A stretch of DNA of 52,180 bases from Lysobacterales bacterium (GTDB taxonomy: Bacteria > Pseudomonadota > Gammaproteobacteria > Xanthomonadales > SZUA-36): assembly GCA_014238945.1 (NCBI GenBank), contig JABAAB010000033.1, positions 1 through 52,180 on the forward strand. Direction: 5' to 3'. A model generated the notes under the pieces. That model was not told the origin of the DNA. It saw only the letters and a list, made by a program, of their open reading frames with translations, and did no database searches. How positions within the stretch are numbered: position 1 is the stretch's first letter; each line of letters begins with the position of its first letter. This document shows positions 1 through 8,518 of this stretch, piece by piece. The translations under genes were made by a program, and so were the position numbers.

Positions 1-77
1 ACTTGGTGTCGATATTGTACGAAAGATACTGTAGTATTGCCCGGTCGGTCGAGAACAACATATAAAGGCTAAGATTT

Positions 78-1487
78 ATGGGGAGAAAAACGAACAGTAA
101 ATGGCTGCTGCTGTCAGGCATGAGTTTATGCTTGATGACACCATTGGCCTTTGCCCAGCCCCAGGTGGACCTGCAATTTGAGAGCATGTTCGGACAACAG
201 GGTTTTTTCCAATTTGGTGTACCACCCAACGGGTTCCTTTCACCCACGGGTATTACCTTTAATGCGGACAATGACATCCTGGTTGCAGACCGGGGCAACC
301 TGCAGGTCCAGCGTTGCGATCTGCAGGGTAACTGTGTGTGGTACGGCGGCAGTGCCTTCCAGTTTCGGAATGAGCCGGGTACCTTTGACCTGCCGCACGG
401 CATTGAGGCCAATCGCAAGGGTCATTTCGCGGTGGCGGATGAAGACAATCACGCGGTTCAGTTATGTACCATGATTCCGAGTTGCAAATTCAAGGGCGAC
501 ACCAACAGTGCCAATAACCCCCCCCAAACCAGTCTTGGCAAGTGGGCTTTCCCCGGTGATGTGGCTTTTGATTCCCAGGATCGGGTATTTGGTCTCGATA
601 CCGGTAATGACCGGGTGCAGGTACTGAGTTCAGACAACCTGGATTTCAAGGGTGTATTCGGAGGATCGGGCAGCGGACTTGGGCAACTGAACCAGGCCAA
701 GGGAATAGACATTGATGCCAACGACATTGTTTACATAGCAGATACCGGCAACAATCGCATTCAGATTTGTGATATTGAGGGCGACAACTGCAGTGCTTTT
801 GGCAGTACGGGCACCGGACCTGGACAATTCAATGTTCCTGAAGGGATCGAGGTGGATAACAATGGATTGATTTGGATAGCGGATACAGGCAACGACCGCA
901 TCCAGGTCTGTGATACCCAGGGTTCCTGCAGCGTATTTGGCAGTTTCGGCACCGGTGAGGGAGAATTTGACCACCCTTCTGATGTGGCCATCAGTGATGC
1001 TGGCCTGCTGGGCGTGGTCGATACCAATAACCACCGGGTCCAGTTTTTTTCAACCGGTGGATTTCAAATGAACGCCGGTCTGAATGATGCCTGGTTCAAT
1101 CCGGCCACCGACGGCCAGGGTTTTTTCATCACCATATTCCCTGATCTTGGGCTGGTGGCGCTGGCCTGGTTTACCTACGATACGGTGTTGCCCCCACTGG
1201 ATGCCGAGGCGAACCTGGGTGATGCCGGTCATCGCTGGATGATCGCGCTGGGTCCGTTCTCCGCCAATCGGGCGCTGTTGAACATTGATATAGCCTCGGG
1301 TGGACTTTTTGATACCGCAACCCCGATCGAACACCGCGATGATGGCACCATCGTGCTGACTTTTGAGGATTGTAATTCTGGTACGGTTGAGTATGACATT
1401 CCATCAATCGACCAGCAGGGAACCGTCCCCATCCAGCGTATTGCCAACGACAATATCAAATTATGCGAGGCATTCCTGAATCCATAG
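78..1487 (+). CDS. Secreted NHL-repeat beta-propeller protein
   Basis: A 469-residue protein with a clear signal peptide (basic start, hydrophobic core, AFAQ cleavage site near residue 27), so exported. Residues about 35-330 hold repeated NHL blades, seen as recurring phrases such as IADTGNNRIQ, IADTGNDRIQ and VADEDNHAVQ, each followed by a Cys-containing strand and a GxFGS-type turn. NHL repeats form beta-propellers used for binding. The last ~135 residues form a separate domain beginning near NDAWFNPATDGQGFF and ending in a Cys-containing beta-rich tail. I have a sense of similar domains in other secreted gammaproteobacterial proteins but cannot name the family. The ATG has AAGGCT a few bases upstream as a weak ribosome site. 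A degraded paralogue follows. The ligand or partner is unknown; the NHL assignment is firm. Confidence 0.85.
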   Translation: MGRKTNSKWLLLSGMSLCLMTPLAFAQPQVDLQFESMFGQQGFFQFGVPPNGFLSPTGITFNADNDILVADRGNLQVQRCDLQGNCVWYGGSAFQFRNEPGTFDLPHGIEANRKGHFAVADEDNHAVQLCTMIPSCKFKGDTNSANNPPQTSLGKWAFPGDVAFDSQDRVFGLDTGNDRVQVLSSDNLDFKGVFGGSGSGLGQLNQAKGIDIDANDIVYIADTGNNRIQICDIEGDNCSAFGSTGTGPGQFNVPEGIEVDNNGLIWIADTGNDRIQVCDTQGSCSVFGSFGTGEGEFDHPSDVAISDAGLLGVVDTNNHRVQFFSTGGFQMNAGLNDAWFNPATDGQGFFITIFPDLGLVALAWFTYDTVLPPLDAEANLGDAGHRWMIALGPFSANRALLNIDIASGGLFDTATPIEHRDDGTIVLTFEDCNSGTVEYDIPSIDQQGTVPIQRIANDNIKLCEAFLNP

Positions 1488-1623
1488 TCATTTGAAATAT
1501 CGGATTCTGAATACAAGCAAAACAATATCCTGGGGTCTGGAACAGCCGGCTATCGGGAACACCCCACACGGCAAAAATACAATATGAGACCAGACAATTG
1601 ATTATATTCAAAACCCAGGGTGA

Positions 1624-2379
1624 TATTTCCAGGCGGACCCTGACTTTACCCGCACGGCTCTGGTCATCGCTGCTGGTGGCAATTGCACCCGTGACGGATT
1701 TACGGCGCTGGCACAGGCCCAGATCAAATTCGAGTACGTGAGCAGTTTTGGCAGCCAGGGGTTTAACCTGGGACAATTCAATTCGCCCACTGGCATCGGT
1801 TTCACCAGTGATGGTCGAATTTCTATTGCCGACAGGAACAACCTCAGGGTTCAGGCTTGTGATGACCAGGGTCAATGCGCGCGCTTTGGTGGACCTGAAC
1901 CGCCCTTCGGTTTCACCCGTCGACTGGCCGGGGTATTTGACCTGCCGTTCGGGGTCGAAGTGGACAGCCGGAACCGGATCATTATCGCCGACGAAGACAA
2001 CCACTGGGTTCAGTCCTGTGATTCGAGTGGTTGCCTGATCGCGGGTGAAAGAGCAGGGTTACGAATTGAACCTTCCCAATCCCTGGGACAGTTCGCGTTT
2101 CCGGATGATGCTGCTGTGGATGCTTATGACCGAATCTGGGTAGCAGATAGTGGTAATCGCTCGGTGATGAGTGTTGATATTGCCTCGGGTGGGCTTTTCG
2201 ACACGGCCACCGAAATTGATCACTGCAGCGATGGCACCATCACCCTGACTTTTGAAGACTGCAACTCGGCCACGGTCGAATACGACATACCTTCAGTAGA
2301 CCGACAGGGTACAGTACCCATTCAGCGTATTGCCCATGACAACATCATCCTGTGTGACGCCATGGGGGATTCACCCTGA
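1624..2379 (+). pseudogene. Truncated paralogue of the upstream NHL-repeat protein
   Basis: An open frame after a TGA at 1621 that runs to a TGA at 2377-2379. It lacks a credible start: the GTG at 1738 has no ribosome site and would begin after the residues matching the mature N terminus of the upstream protein (ALAQAQIKFEY here, AFAQPQVDLQFE there). The signal-peptide region is therefore lost or replaced by unrelated sequence. Three NHL blades are kept (IADRNNLRVQ, IADEDNHWVQ, VADSGNRSV). The frame then jumps straight into the last ~65 residues of the paralogue (IASGGLFDTAT through CNSATVEYDIPS), so roughly 200 residues are missing in frame. Duplication followed by 5' loss and internal deletion explains this. 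A shorter translated product from GTG 1738 cannot be excluded. Confidence 0.7.
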
Positions 2380-2443
2380 ACTTGATGAATCGGTAAGCAG
2401 CAGTTTTCCTGGACTCCGCTTTACGGTTTGTCTTATCACCTTG

Positions 2444-2478
2444 AAAAAAAACCCGCCTTTGGGGCGGGTTTTCTTTTT
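2444..2478 (-). terminator. Bidirectional Rho-independent terminator
   Basis: A GC-rich hairpin (AACCCGCC at 2450-2457 pairing with GGCGGGTT at 2463-2470) is flanked by an A-run on the left and a T-rich run on the right. It can end transcripts from either strand. It lies just downstream of the minus-strand tRNA-Leu, for which it reads as hairpin plus eight U, and downstream of the plus-strand NHL remnant. Confidence 0.85.
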
Positions 2479-2484
2479 ATCAGG

Positions 2485-2571
<87 letters not shown>

Positions 2572-2734
2572 AGTGGGCTGGAGAAAGGGGGGATCTCCAG
2601 CCCGGTGGTTTGAAAGTAAAGGGGGAACCTCCAAACCGGAGCGGACTCTACTAACTTCGCCATGAACTGTCAATAAATCTATGTGAATAGACGTTACAAT
2701 GGCGCGCATTCAATATTAAAAAGGATCCATTTTT

Positions 2735-4909
2735 GTGAGCAAAACTGATCGCGGCAAAAACCGGCACAGCGGCACGCGCAGGATAAAGGCCGTTGCACCC
2801 GGTCGTGACGAGATAATTTCTGTGTTGGAACGTCATAGCAGACCATTGCAACGCAAGGAACTCGTGACGACACTGGAAGTGGATTCAGATGACAGTCGCG
2901 AGATTCTGCGCCGCCGCCTGCGTGCCATGGTCAGGGACGGGCAAATCATAAAAAACCGCCGCAACGCCTATGGTCTGCCTGCGCGTATGGACCTGGTAAA
3001 AGGTCGTGTCAGTGCCCACCGGGACGGCTACGGTTTCGTTGTGCCCGAAGATGGTGGAACCGACCTGTACATCTCACCACGAGAAATGCGCAAGGTACTG
3101 CACGGCGACCGGGTGATGTCGGCCGTTACCGGTGCCGACCGACAGGGTCGCAGAGAAGGCATGATTGCCGATGTACTGGAACGCGCGAATGAAAACATCG
3201 TCGGCCGCTTTGTCGAAGAGAACGGGATTGCAATGGTGGTTCCGGATGATACCCGTATCAACCAGGACGTCATGGTGCCGCTTTCGGACACGGCAGGTGC
3301 CCGGCCCGGCCAGGTGGTGGTGGCCGCCATCGTTACCGAACCATCTGAATACAAGCCACCGATTGGAAAAATTGTGGAGATCCTGGGCCAGTCGGGTGCG
3401 CCCGGTATGGCGACCGAGATCGCCATCCGCAGCCATGGTCTGCCTTATGAATGGCCCGAAGGGGTCGAAGCCTCGGCGCGTAGTTTCGGTGACACGGTTC
3501 CAGCAGACATGAAACGTGGCCGCAAAGACCTGCGTCAACTGCCACTGGTGACCATTGATGGTGCGGATGCACGGGATTTTGATGATGCCGTCTATGCACG
3601 CAGGCAGGGTAATGGCTGGCGACTGATCGTGGCGATTGCGGATGTTTCAGCCTACGTCAAACCCGGCAGCCCTCTGGATGTCGAGGCCAGCAACCGATCG
3701 ACCTCGGTCTATTTTCCAAGTCGTGTTGTACCGATGTTACCGGAGGCCCTGTCAAACGGGCTGTGTTCTCTAAAGCCGGGTGTTGACCGGCTTTGTCTGG
3801 CCTGTGAAATGACGGTGAACGAAAACGGCAAGGTCAAGCGCGCCGGTTTCGTCGCAGCCGTGATGAAATCGGCAGCACGTTTGACCTATCAGCAGGTTGC
3901 TGACTATTTTCAACTGGGTAAATTAAAGTATCACGAGCAAAAGAAACAGCGGAAAACGGAAGTTTCGGACAATCTTGACGACTTGCATGCTTTGTACAAG
4001 GCGTTGAAAAAAGCCCGTTTGAAGCGCGGTGCGATTGATTTTGAAAGTGTGGAATTCGGCTTCAGTTTTGACCAGCGCGGTGCGGTCAGTGGCCTGGTGG
4101 AACACCAGCGCAATGATGCGCACAAGTTAATAGAAGAATGCATGATACTGGCCAATGTGGAGACCGCACGCTATCTGCTCAGGAACAACCTGGCAGTGCC
4201 CTACCGGGTACATGCCTCACCCCCAGAAAGAAAGTTGGAGGCATTGACCCAGTTCCTGCATGGGCAGGGGATCAGGATACCCTGGCACGATGATCCGGAA
4301 CCAAAGGATTTTGAAAGAGTGGTTGAACTGGCCAGGGGCCGCCCTGATGAACACCTGGTCATGGCCGTGCTGTTACGTTCGCAAAGCCTGGCAGTTTACC
4401 AGTCCAAGAACGAAGGCCATTTTGGATTGGCACTGAAGTCCTACACACATTTCACATCGCCGATAAGACGTTACCCGGATCTGTTGGTGCACCGCGCCAT
4501 CCACAAACTGGTGACGAAGGGGGAAAAACCGGCCTATCCCTACAACAGCCAACAGATGTCTGACCTGTGTGCGCACAGTTCACACAATGCGCGTCGCGCA
4601 GAAGATGCAGAGCGTGATGTCGTTGACCGTCTCAAGTGTTCCTGGCTCGAAACCCGGATCGGTGAGGAGTTCGAAGGAATGGTCAGCGGTGTGACCTCTT
4701 TCGGTTTGTTTGTTGAACTGGATTATGGCCGCATCAACGGCCTGATACATGTTACCGGTCTGCCCAATGACTATTACCATTTCGATCCCGTGTCACACCG
4801 TATGACCGGTGAGCGCAGGGGACGTGTCTTTCAACTGGCAGACCGGCTCAAAGTACGGGTGGTCAAGGTCAGTGTTGATGAACGCAAGATCGACTTTGAG
4901 TTGGTCTGA
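2735..4909 (+). CDS. rnr: Ribonuclease R
   Basis: A 724-residue 3'-5' exoribonuclease of the RNB (RNase II) family, which degrades structured RNA in the cytoplasm. Order: an N-terminal winged-helix region (about 22-85), cold-shock RNA-binding domains (GYGFVVPEDGG near residue 98), the RNB catalytic domain starting near 265 with the acidic metal-binding cluster D275, D278, D281, D283 and D284, and a C-terminal S1 domain from about 640 (EFEGMVSGVTSFGLFVEL). It is shorter than E. coli RNase R (813 aa) because it ends soon after the S1 domain and lacks the long basic tail. The start is GTG with AAGGA 9 bases upstream. The rlmB start codon follows one base after the stop, so the two are co-transcribed. 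Confidence 0.96.
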   Translation: MSKTDRGKNRHSGTRRIKAVAPGRDEIISVLERHSRPLQRKELVTTLEVDSDDSREILRRRLRAMVRDGQIIKNRRNAYGLPARMDLVKGRVSAHRDGYGFVVPEDGGTDLYISPREMRKVLHGDRVMSAVTGADRQGRREGMIADVLERANENIVGRFVEENGIAMVVPDDTRINQDVMVPLSDTAGARPGQVVVAAIVTEPSEYKPPIGKIVEILGQSGAPGMATEIAIRSHGLPYEWPEGVEASARSFGDTVPADMKRGRKDLRQLPLVTIDGADARDFDDAVYARRQGNGWRLIVAIADVSAYVKPGSPLDVEASNRSTSVYFPSRVVPMLPEALSNGLCSLKPGVDRLCLACEMTVNENGKVKRAGFVAAVMKSAARLTYQQVADYFQLGKLKYHEQKKQRKTEVSDNLDDLHALYKALKKARLKRGAIDFESVEFGFSFDQRGAVSGLVEHQRNDAHKLIEECMILANVETARYLLRNNLAVPYRVHASPPERKLEALTQFLHGQGIRIPWHDDPEPKDFERVVELARGRPDEHLVMAVLLRSQSLAVYQSKNEGHFGLALKSYTHFTSPIRRYPDLLVHRAIHKLVTKGEKPAYPYNSQQMSDLCAHSSHNARRAEDAERDVVDRLKCSWLETRIGEEFEGMVSGVTSFGLFVELDYGRINGLIHVTGLPNDYYHFDPVSHRMTGERRGRVFQLADRLKVRVVKVSVDERKIDFELV

Positions 4910-4910
4910 A

Positions 4911-5657
4911 ATGACGGGTTCCGAGCAATTTCTGGTGGGGTTTCATGCGGTCACTTCGGCCCTGAAATCTGCCTCTGCGGATGTCAAGTGGTTACGTGTA
5001 CTGGACAAGGGCAACAACAAGCGACTGAAGGAAATCGAGTCACGCGCCCATGGCTCGGGCATACCGGTGACCCGGGTCAGCAGTTCGGAACTTGATCGGC
5101 TGGCACACGGGCAACGGCACCAGGGCGTGGTGGCGGGTTTCATGGCTGGAAACATCGTCGCAGAGGGACAGTTGGAAACACTGCTTGAGAACATCGAAGG
5201 CGAGCCTCTGTTACTGGTTCTGGATGGGGTGCAGGATCCGCACAACCTGGGTGCCTGTCTGCGCACCGCCGATGCCGCAGGTGTTCAGTTGGTAATCATT
5301 TGCAAGGACCGCTCGGCAGGTATTACACCGGTGGTACGCAGGGCAGCAAGCGGAGCAGCTGAAACCATGCAGATAGTGCAGGCCACCAACCTGGCACGCG
5401 TGCTGCGCAGTCTCAAGAAACACGGTGTCTGGTTGGCGGGAACCACCGATGAGGCCGACCAAAGCATTTACGCTACCGATCTGACGGGGCCGCTGGCGTT
5501 GGTCATGGGCAGTGAAGGAACCGGTCTCAGACGACTGACATCCGAATTATGTGACTACCTGGTCAACATCCCGATGGCCGGAAGCGTTGAAAGCCTGAAT
5601 GTCTCGGTCGCCACCGGGGTGTGTCTGTATGAGATAAATCGCCAACGAGGCGCTTAA
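4911..5657 (+). CDS. rlmB: 23S rRNA (guanosine-2'-O-)-methyltransferase RlmB
   Basis: A SpoU/TrmH (SPOUT) methyltransferase that methylates the 2'-O of G2251 in 23S rRNA (E. coli numbering). The N-terminal substrate-binding domain (FLVGFHAVTSAL) leads into the knotted catalytic domain. SPOUT motif 1 appears as LDGVQDPHNLGACLRTADAA with its catalytic Arg, motif 2 as LVMGSEGTGL, and motif 3 as IPMAGSVESLNVSVA. I chose ATG 4911 because it begins right at the conserved N terminus and lies one base after the rnr stop. A longer frame from 4809 would overlap rnr by 100 bases. The product is 248 aa, the usual size. Confidence 0.95.
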   Translation: MTGSEQFLVGFHAVTSALKSASADVKWLRVLDKGNNKRLKEIESRAHGSGIPVTRVSSSELDRLAHGQRHQGVVAGFMAGNIVAEGQLETLLENIEGEPLLLVLDGVQDPHNLGACLRTADAAGVQLVIICKDRSAGITPVVRRAASGAAETMQIVQATNLARVLRSLKKHGVWLAGTTDEADQSIYATDLTGPLALVMGSEGTGLRRLTSELCDYLVNIPMAGSVESLNVSVATGVCLYEINRQRGA

Positions 5658-5674
5658 AAAGGGAATCAGTTAAT

Positions 5675-5733
5675 GTCGTTCCCGCGAAAGCGGGGATCCA
5701 ATAACCCCGTCGTTCCCGCGAAAGCGGGAATCT
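5675..5733. repeat. Two adjacent module A palindromic repeats
   Basis: Two copies of a short palindrome (GTTCCCGCGAAAGCGGG followed by GATCC or AATCT) sit side by side, starting near 5675 and 5707, just after the rlmB stop. The core CCCGCGAAAGCGGG folds into a hairpin with a GAAA-type loop. The same module recurs in many other gaps of this window, so it is a REP-like dispersed repeat. Confidence 0.85.
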
Positions 5734-5739
5734 GTTCAT

Positions 5740-5960
5740 TGCTCCGCGGGTTACTTTTCTTTGCGTGCACAAAGAAAACTAACGAAAAGAAAGTGCAACC
5801 CGGGCGGGTGGTCGCTGCGCGACTGCCCTCATCAGTCGTTACTTGGTGGCAGCGGTTCGACGGGTCATCCTGACCCGTGCGGCCCTTGAATGGCCATCCC
5901 TGGCCATTCATGCCAGTCGTGCCTCCTTCCTCGGCACCCTTGAACGGGGCCAAAAGAGCA
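5740..5960. repeat. Multi-hairpin intergenic element
   Basis: About 220 bases with no credible gene but several perfect inverted repeats: TTTTCTTTG (5755-5763) with CAAAGAAAA (5770-5778); ACGGGTCA (5860-5867) with TGACCCGT (5871-5878) across TCC; and AATGGCCA (5889-5896) with TGGCCATT (5901-5908) across TCCC. The density of stems suggests a repetitive element or a structured RNA. I recall similar TTTTCTTTGC...GCAAAGAAAA blocks between genes of xanthomonad-type genomes, but I cannot check that. It is bounded on both sides by module A/B repeats. Confidence 0.55.
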
Positions 5961-5983
5961 AGAGCGTAAGAGCAGAACAGAGC

Positions 5984-6063
5984 GGGTCCCGGGTTCCGCT
6001 ACTCGCGGCCCCGGGATGACGGTCTTTCTTAACAACGTCGTCCCCGCGAAAGCGGGGATCTCC
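5984..6063. repeat. Composite repeat, module B then module A
   Basis: Module B (5984-6022) is a palindrome with outer arms TCCCGGG/CCCGGGA and inner arms CCGC/GCGG. It is followed after 13 bases by module A (6036-6063, CCCCGCGAAAGCGGGG core). With the repeats at 5675 and the multi-hairpin element it fills the 550-base gap between rlmB and the deaminase. The remaining 6064-6207 shows no gene or clear signal. Confidence 0.8.
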
Positions 6064-6207
6064 TGATGCACACCTCACCAAAATCATTTCCTTCTGATCG
6101 GCAATGTATTTTTTCTGAAACAGGTGTAACCTGTGGAGGGGAGCAAGAGGTTTGACCCCAATATGGTTTTACGCAGCCATAAAACGGAAACTTGTTTTTG
6201 AATCAAT

Positions 6208-6789
6208 ATGAATATTATTTCAAACTGTAAAATTGACCTGCCGGACTGGGTAATTCCTTTGCTTGAGGAACGCGAAGAACCACTTGCGACCATCTCTCAA
6301 CGGATGCAATTGGCCATAGACCTGTCCGCCGAGAACGTGCGCAGAGACACGGGCGGTCCTTTTGCTGCAGTGGTGGTCAACGAGGCTACCAGCGAATTGG
6401 TTTCGGTAGGATTGAATCTTGTTGCCACTGCGGGTGTTTCATCTGCCCATGCGGAAATTGTGGCCTTAACCCTGGCACAGGTGGCCCACGGGGATTGGGA
6501 CCTGTCCGGTGCCGGGCCATTGCAACTGGTCACGACCTGTGAACCCTGTGCCATGTGTTTTGGTGCGGTGCCCTGGTCAGGAGTCAAGAGCCTGATTTGC
6601 GGGGCACGCAAAAAAGATGCCGAAGCGGCGGGTTTTGATGAAGGCGACAAGCCGGACGGCTGGATAAGATCGCTGCAACGTCGTGGTATTACCGTGCAGT
6701 GCCGTGTGTTGCGCTCGGAAGCCGCTCTGGTGCTTGAGAATTACGGTAAGGAAGGGGGCACGATTTACAACGCCAGCCAGGGTAAATAA
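6208..6789 (+). CDS. Cytidine/guanine-type nucleoside deaminase family protein
   Basis: A 193-residue zinc-dependent deaminase of the CDA/TadA-like fold, cytoplasmic. The zinc site is complete: H81-A-E83, with Glu as the proton shuttle, and C114-x-x-C117 in the phrase CEPCAMC. The layout, with one domain and a C-terminal tail ending in an acidic/aromatic segment, resembles guanine deaminase-like and other free-base deaminases more than tRNA deaminase TadA, but the substrate cannot be read from sequence. The nitrilase-family gene starts 27 bases downstream on the same strand, so the two probably form an operon acting on one nitrogenous compound. Confidence 0.85.
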   Translation: MNIISNCKIDLPDWVIPLLEEREEPLATISQRMQLAIDLSAENVRRDTGGPFAAVVVNEATSELVSVGLNLVATAGVSSAHAEIVALTLAQVAHGDWDLSGAGPLQLVTTCEPCAMCFGAVPWSGVKSLICGARKKDAEAAGFDEGDKPDGWIRSLQRRGITVQCRVLRSEAALVLENYGKEGGTIYNASQGK

Positions 6790-6816
6790 GACAGCCATGG
6801 ACCATGGGGACAAAAC

Positions 6817-7779
6817 ATGACCGCGACAGCTCCTTTGCAGGTCGCGCTGGCACAGATTTCACCGCTGTGGCTGGATCGTGATGCAACCCTTGAAAAAGTC
6901 ACCGAGTATGTTGAACTGGCGGGAAAGCAGAGTAACCAGCTTGTCGCGTTTGGCGAAGGACTGGTCCCTGGATACCCGTTCTGGCCCGAACTGACCGACG
7001 GAGCACGTTTTGATTCCGCTGTCCAAAAAGACCTGTTTGCTCATTATTCAGCCCAGGCTGTGGATATAGCAAACGGTGGTCTGCAGTCTGTATGTGACAC
7101 GGCAGCCAAACATTCGATCGCCGTTTATCTCGGTTGTATTGAACGCGCTGCTGACCGGGGCGGACAAAGCCTGTATGCAAGCCTTGTGTATGTTGATCCT
7201 GAAGGACAGATTGCCTCTGTGCATCGCAAACTTTGCCCCACCTACGAAGAACGCCTGGTCTGGTCAGCGGGTGACGGTCATGGTCTGAGGGTTCATGATC
7301 TGCGGGGTTTCAGGGTGGGCGGACTCAATTGCTGGGAGAACTGGATGCCATTGCCAAGGGCTGCACTTTATGCCCAGGGTGAAAATGTACACGTGGCGGT
7401 GTGGCCCGGAAGCCGCAGAAATACCTCCGACATCACACGTTTCATCGCGCGTGAATCCCGATCCTGGGTAATCTCCGTTTCTGCCTTGATGCACGCCGAC
7501 TGGATAAATGATTCTGTCCCGCACCATGCCCGGATAAAGCGCACGGCAACGGGTTGGCTGGCCAATGGCGGCAGCTGTATCGCATCCCCCGACGGACAAT
7601 GGCTGATAGAGCCGCAAATGGAAACCGAGGGTCTGATCTGTGCTCAACTGGATCTGGACACGGTTCGCCGTGAACGACAGAACTTCGATCCCGCCGGTCA
7701 CTATTCCCGGCCGGATGTTACTCGCCTGGTGGTGGACCGAAGCAGACAGACCACGGTGGATTTCAAGGACGGGGACTAG
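6817..7779 (+). CDS. Nitrilase-family carbon-nitrogen hydrolase
   Basis: A 320-residue enzyme of the nitrilase superfamily. The catalytic triad is visible: E47 (FGEG), K138 (HRKLCPTYEER) and C172 (LNCWENW). The CWEN sequence after the nucleophile and the HRKLxPTxxER segment are typical of true nitrilases (nitrile to acid plus ammonia) rather than amidases or beta-ureidopropionases, so an aliphatic or aryl nitrilase is the best reading. The start ATG has GGGGA 6 bases upstream. It probably shares a transcript with the deaminase before it. The substrate is unknown. Confidence 0.88.
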   Translation: MTATAPLQVALAQISPLWLDRDATLEKVTEYVELAGKQSNQLVAFGEGLVPGYPFWPELTDGARFDSAVQKDLFAHYSAQAVDIANGGLQSVCDTAAKHSIAVYLGCIERAADRGGQSLYASLVYVDPEGQIASVHRKLCPTYEERLVWSAGDGHGLRVHDLRGFRVGGLNCWENWMPLPRAALYAQGENVHVAVWPGSRRNTSDITRFIARESRSWVISVSALMHADWINDSVPHHARIKRTATGWLANGGSCIASPDGQWLIEPQMETEGLICAQLDLDTVRRERQNFDPAGHYSRPDVTRLVVDRSRQTTVDFKDGD

Positions 7780-7814
7780 CCCGCCCCATCATTAAACCCC
7801 GTCATTAAACCCGA

Positions 7815-8468
7815 TCATTCAACCCCGATTTCCTGGCCAAGTTGTTGCAGGAAACTGCGCATGTACTCGGTGCGCCGGATGGCTTCGGCCCTGCCGGCAT
7901 CCGTTTTCATGGTATCCGCCAGTTTGAAAAGCTTGCAATAAAAATGGTCCAGAGTGTAGCGGCTGTCGTCCGCCACCCGCCGGGTTGCGAAGGGGTCTAC
8001 AGCTGAGTACAACGGTGTTCCCATGCTGCCACCGGTCAGGAAACAGCGTGTTATTCCAATCGCACCCAGTGCTTCCAGGCGGTCCGCGTCCTGAACGATA
8101 CGTGCTTCGAGTGAACGCGTGGGGATATTTGCTGAAAAACTGTGTGCCTCGATGGCGTGGTGCACCTGTGGCAGCAGACCTGCCGGATAGTCCAGTGATT
8201 CCAGAAATTTAACGGCCTCCCCGGCAGCAAGGCGGGATGCCTGCTTGCGCATGGGCGAATCCTTTTTGACCGACACACAGTCATGTAACCAGGCTGCAGG
8301 AACGGTTACCTCGGCCCTGCCGTTTTCTGTCTGTGTCAGGCGCATGGTGTTTTGCACCACGCGTTTTACATGGGACAGATCGTGTGCCGGATCGGCATCC
8401 ATGCGCTCCTCGAGAAACTCGAGACACCGGCTCTGAATCTTATCAAGGTTGGGTTTATCCGGACTCAT
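7815..8468 (-). CDS. HD-domain metal-dependent phosphohydrolase
   Basis: A 217-residue all-helical HD-superfamily protein. Metal ligands are in the expected order: H33 in HDLSHVKRV, the H62-D63 pair in AAWLHD, and a later Asp in IVQDADRLEALGAIG. This arrangement matches the YedJ/YpgQ group, some members of which hydrolyse nucleoside triphosphates to monophosphate and pyrophosphate. It lies 50 bases downstream of rluB on the same strand and may be the last gene of the scp-rluB transcript. The precise substrate is unknown. Confidence 0.85.
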   Translation of the reverse strand: MSPDKPNLDKIQSRCLEFLEERMDADPAHDLSHVKRVVQNTMRLTQTENGRAEVTVPAAWLHDCVSVKKDSPMRKQASRLAAGEAVKFLESLDYPAGLLPQVHHAIEAHSFSANIPTRSLEARIVQDADRLEALGAIGITRCFLTGGSMGTPLYSAVDPFATRRVADDSRYTLDHFYCKLFKLADTMKTDAGRAEAIRRTEYMRSFLQQLGQEIGVE

Positions 8469-8518
8469 CGGCGCTCAGACAGGATTGTTCAGGTGAAATG
8501 ACGGGGCCAACAGACTGA

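Noticed and set aside
1456-2004. A 182-codon minus-strand frame over the NHL remnant
   Set aside because: Shadow of the NHL paralogue; no recognisable domain and Ser/Pro/Gly-rich as expected of antisense frames.
5675-6063. Possible CRISPR array
   Set aside because: The repeats are palindromic, unevenly spaced, of two types and spread over the window, with no uniform spacers and no cas genes.
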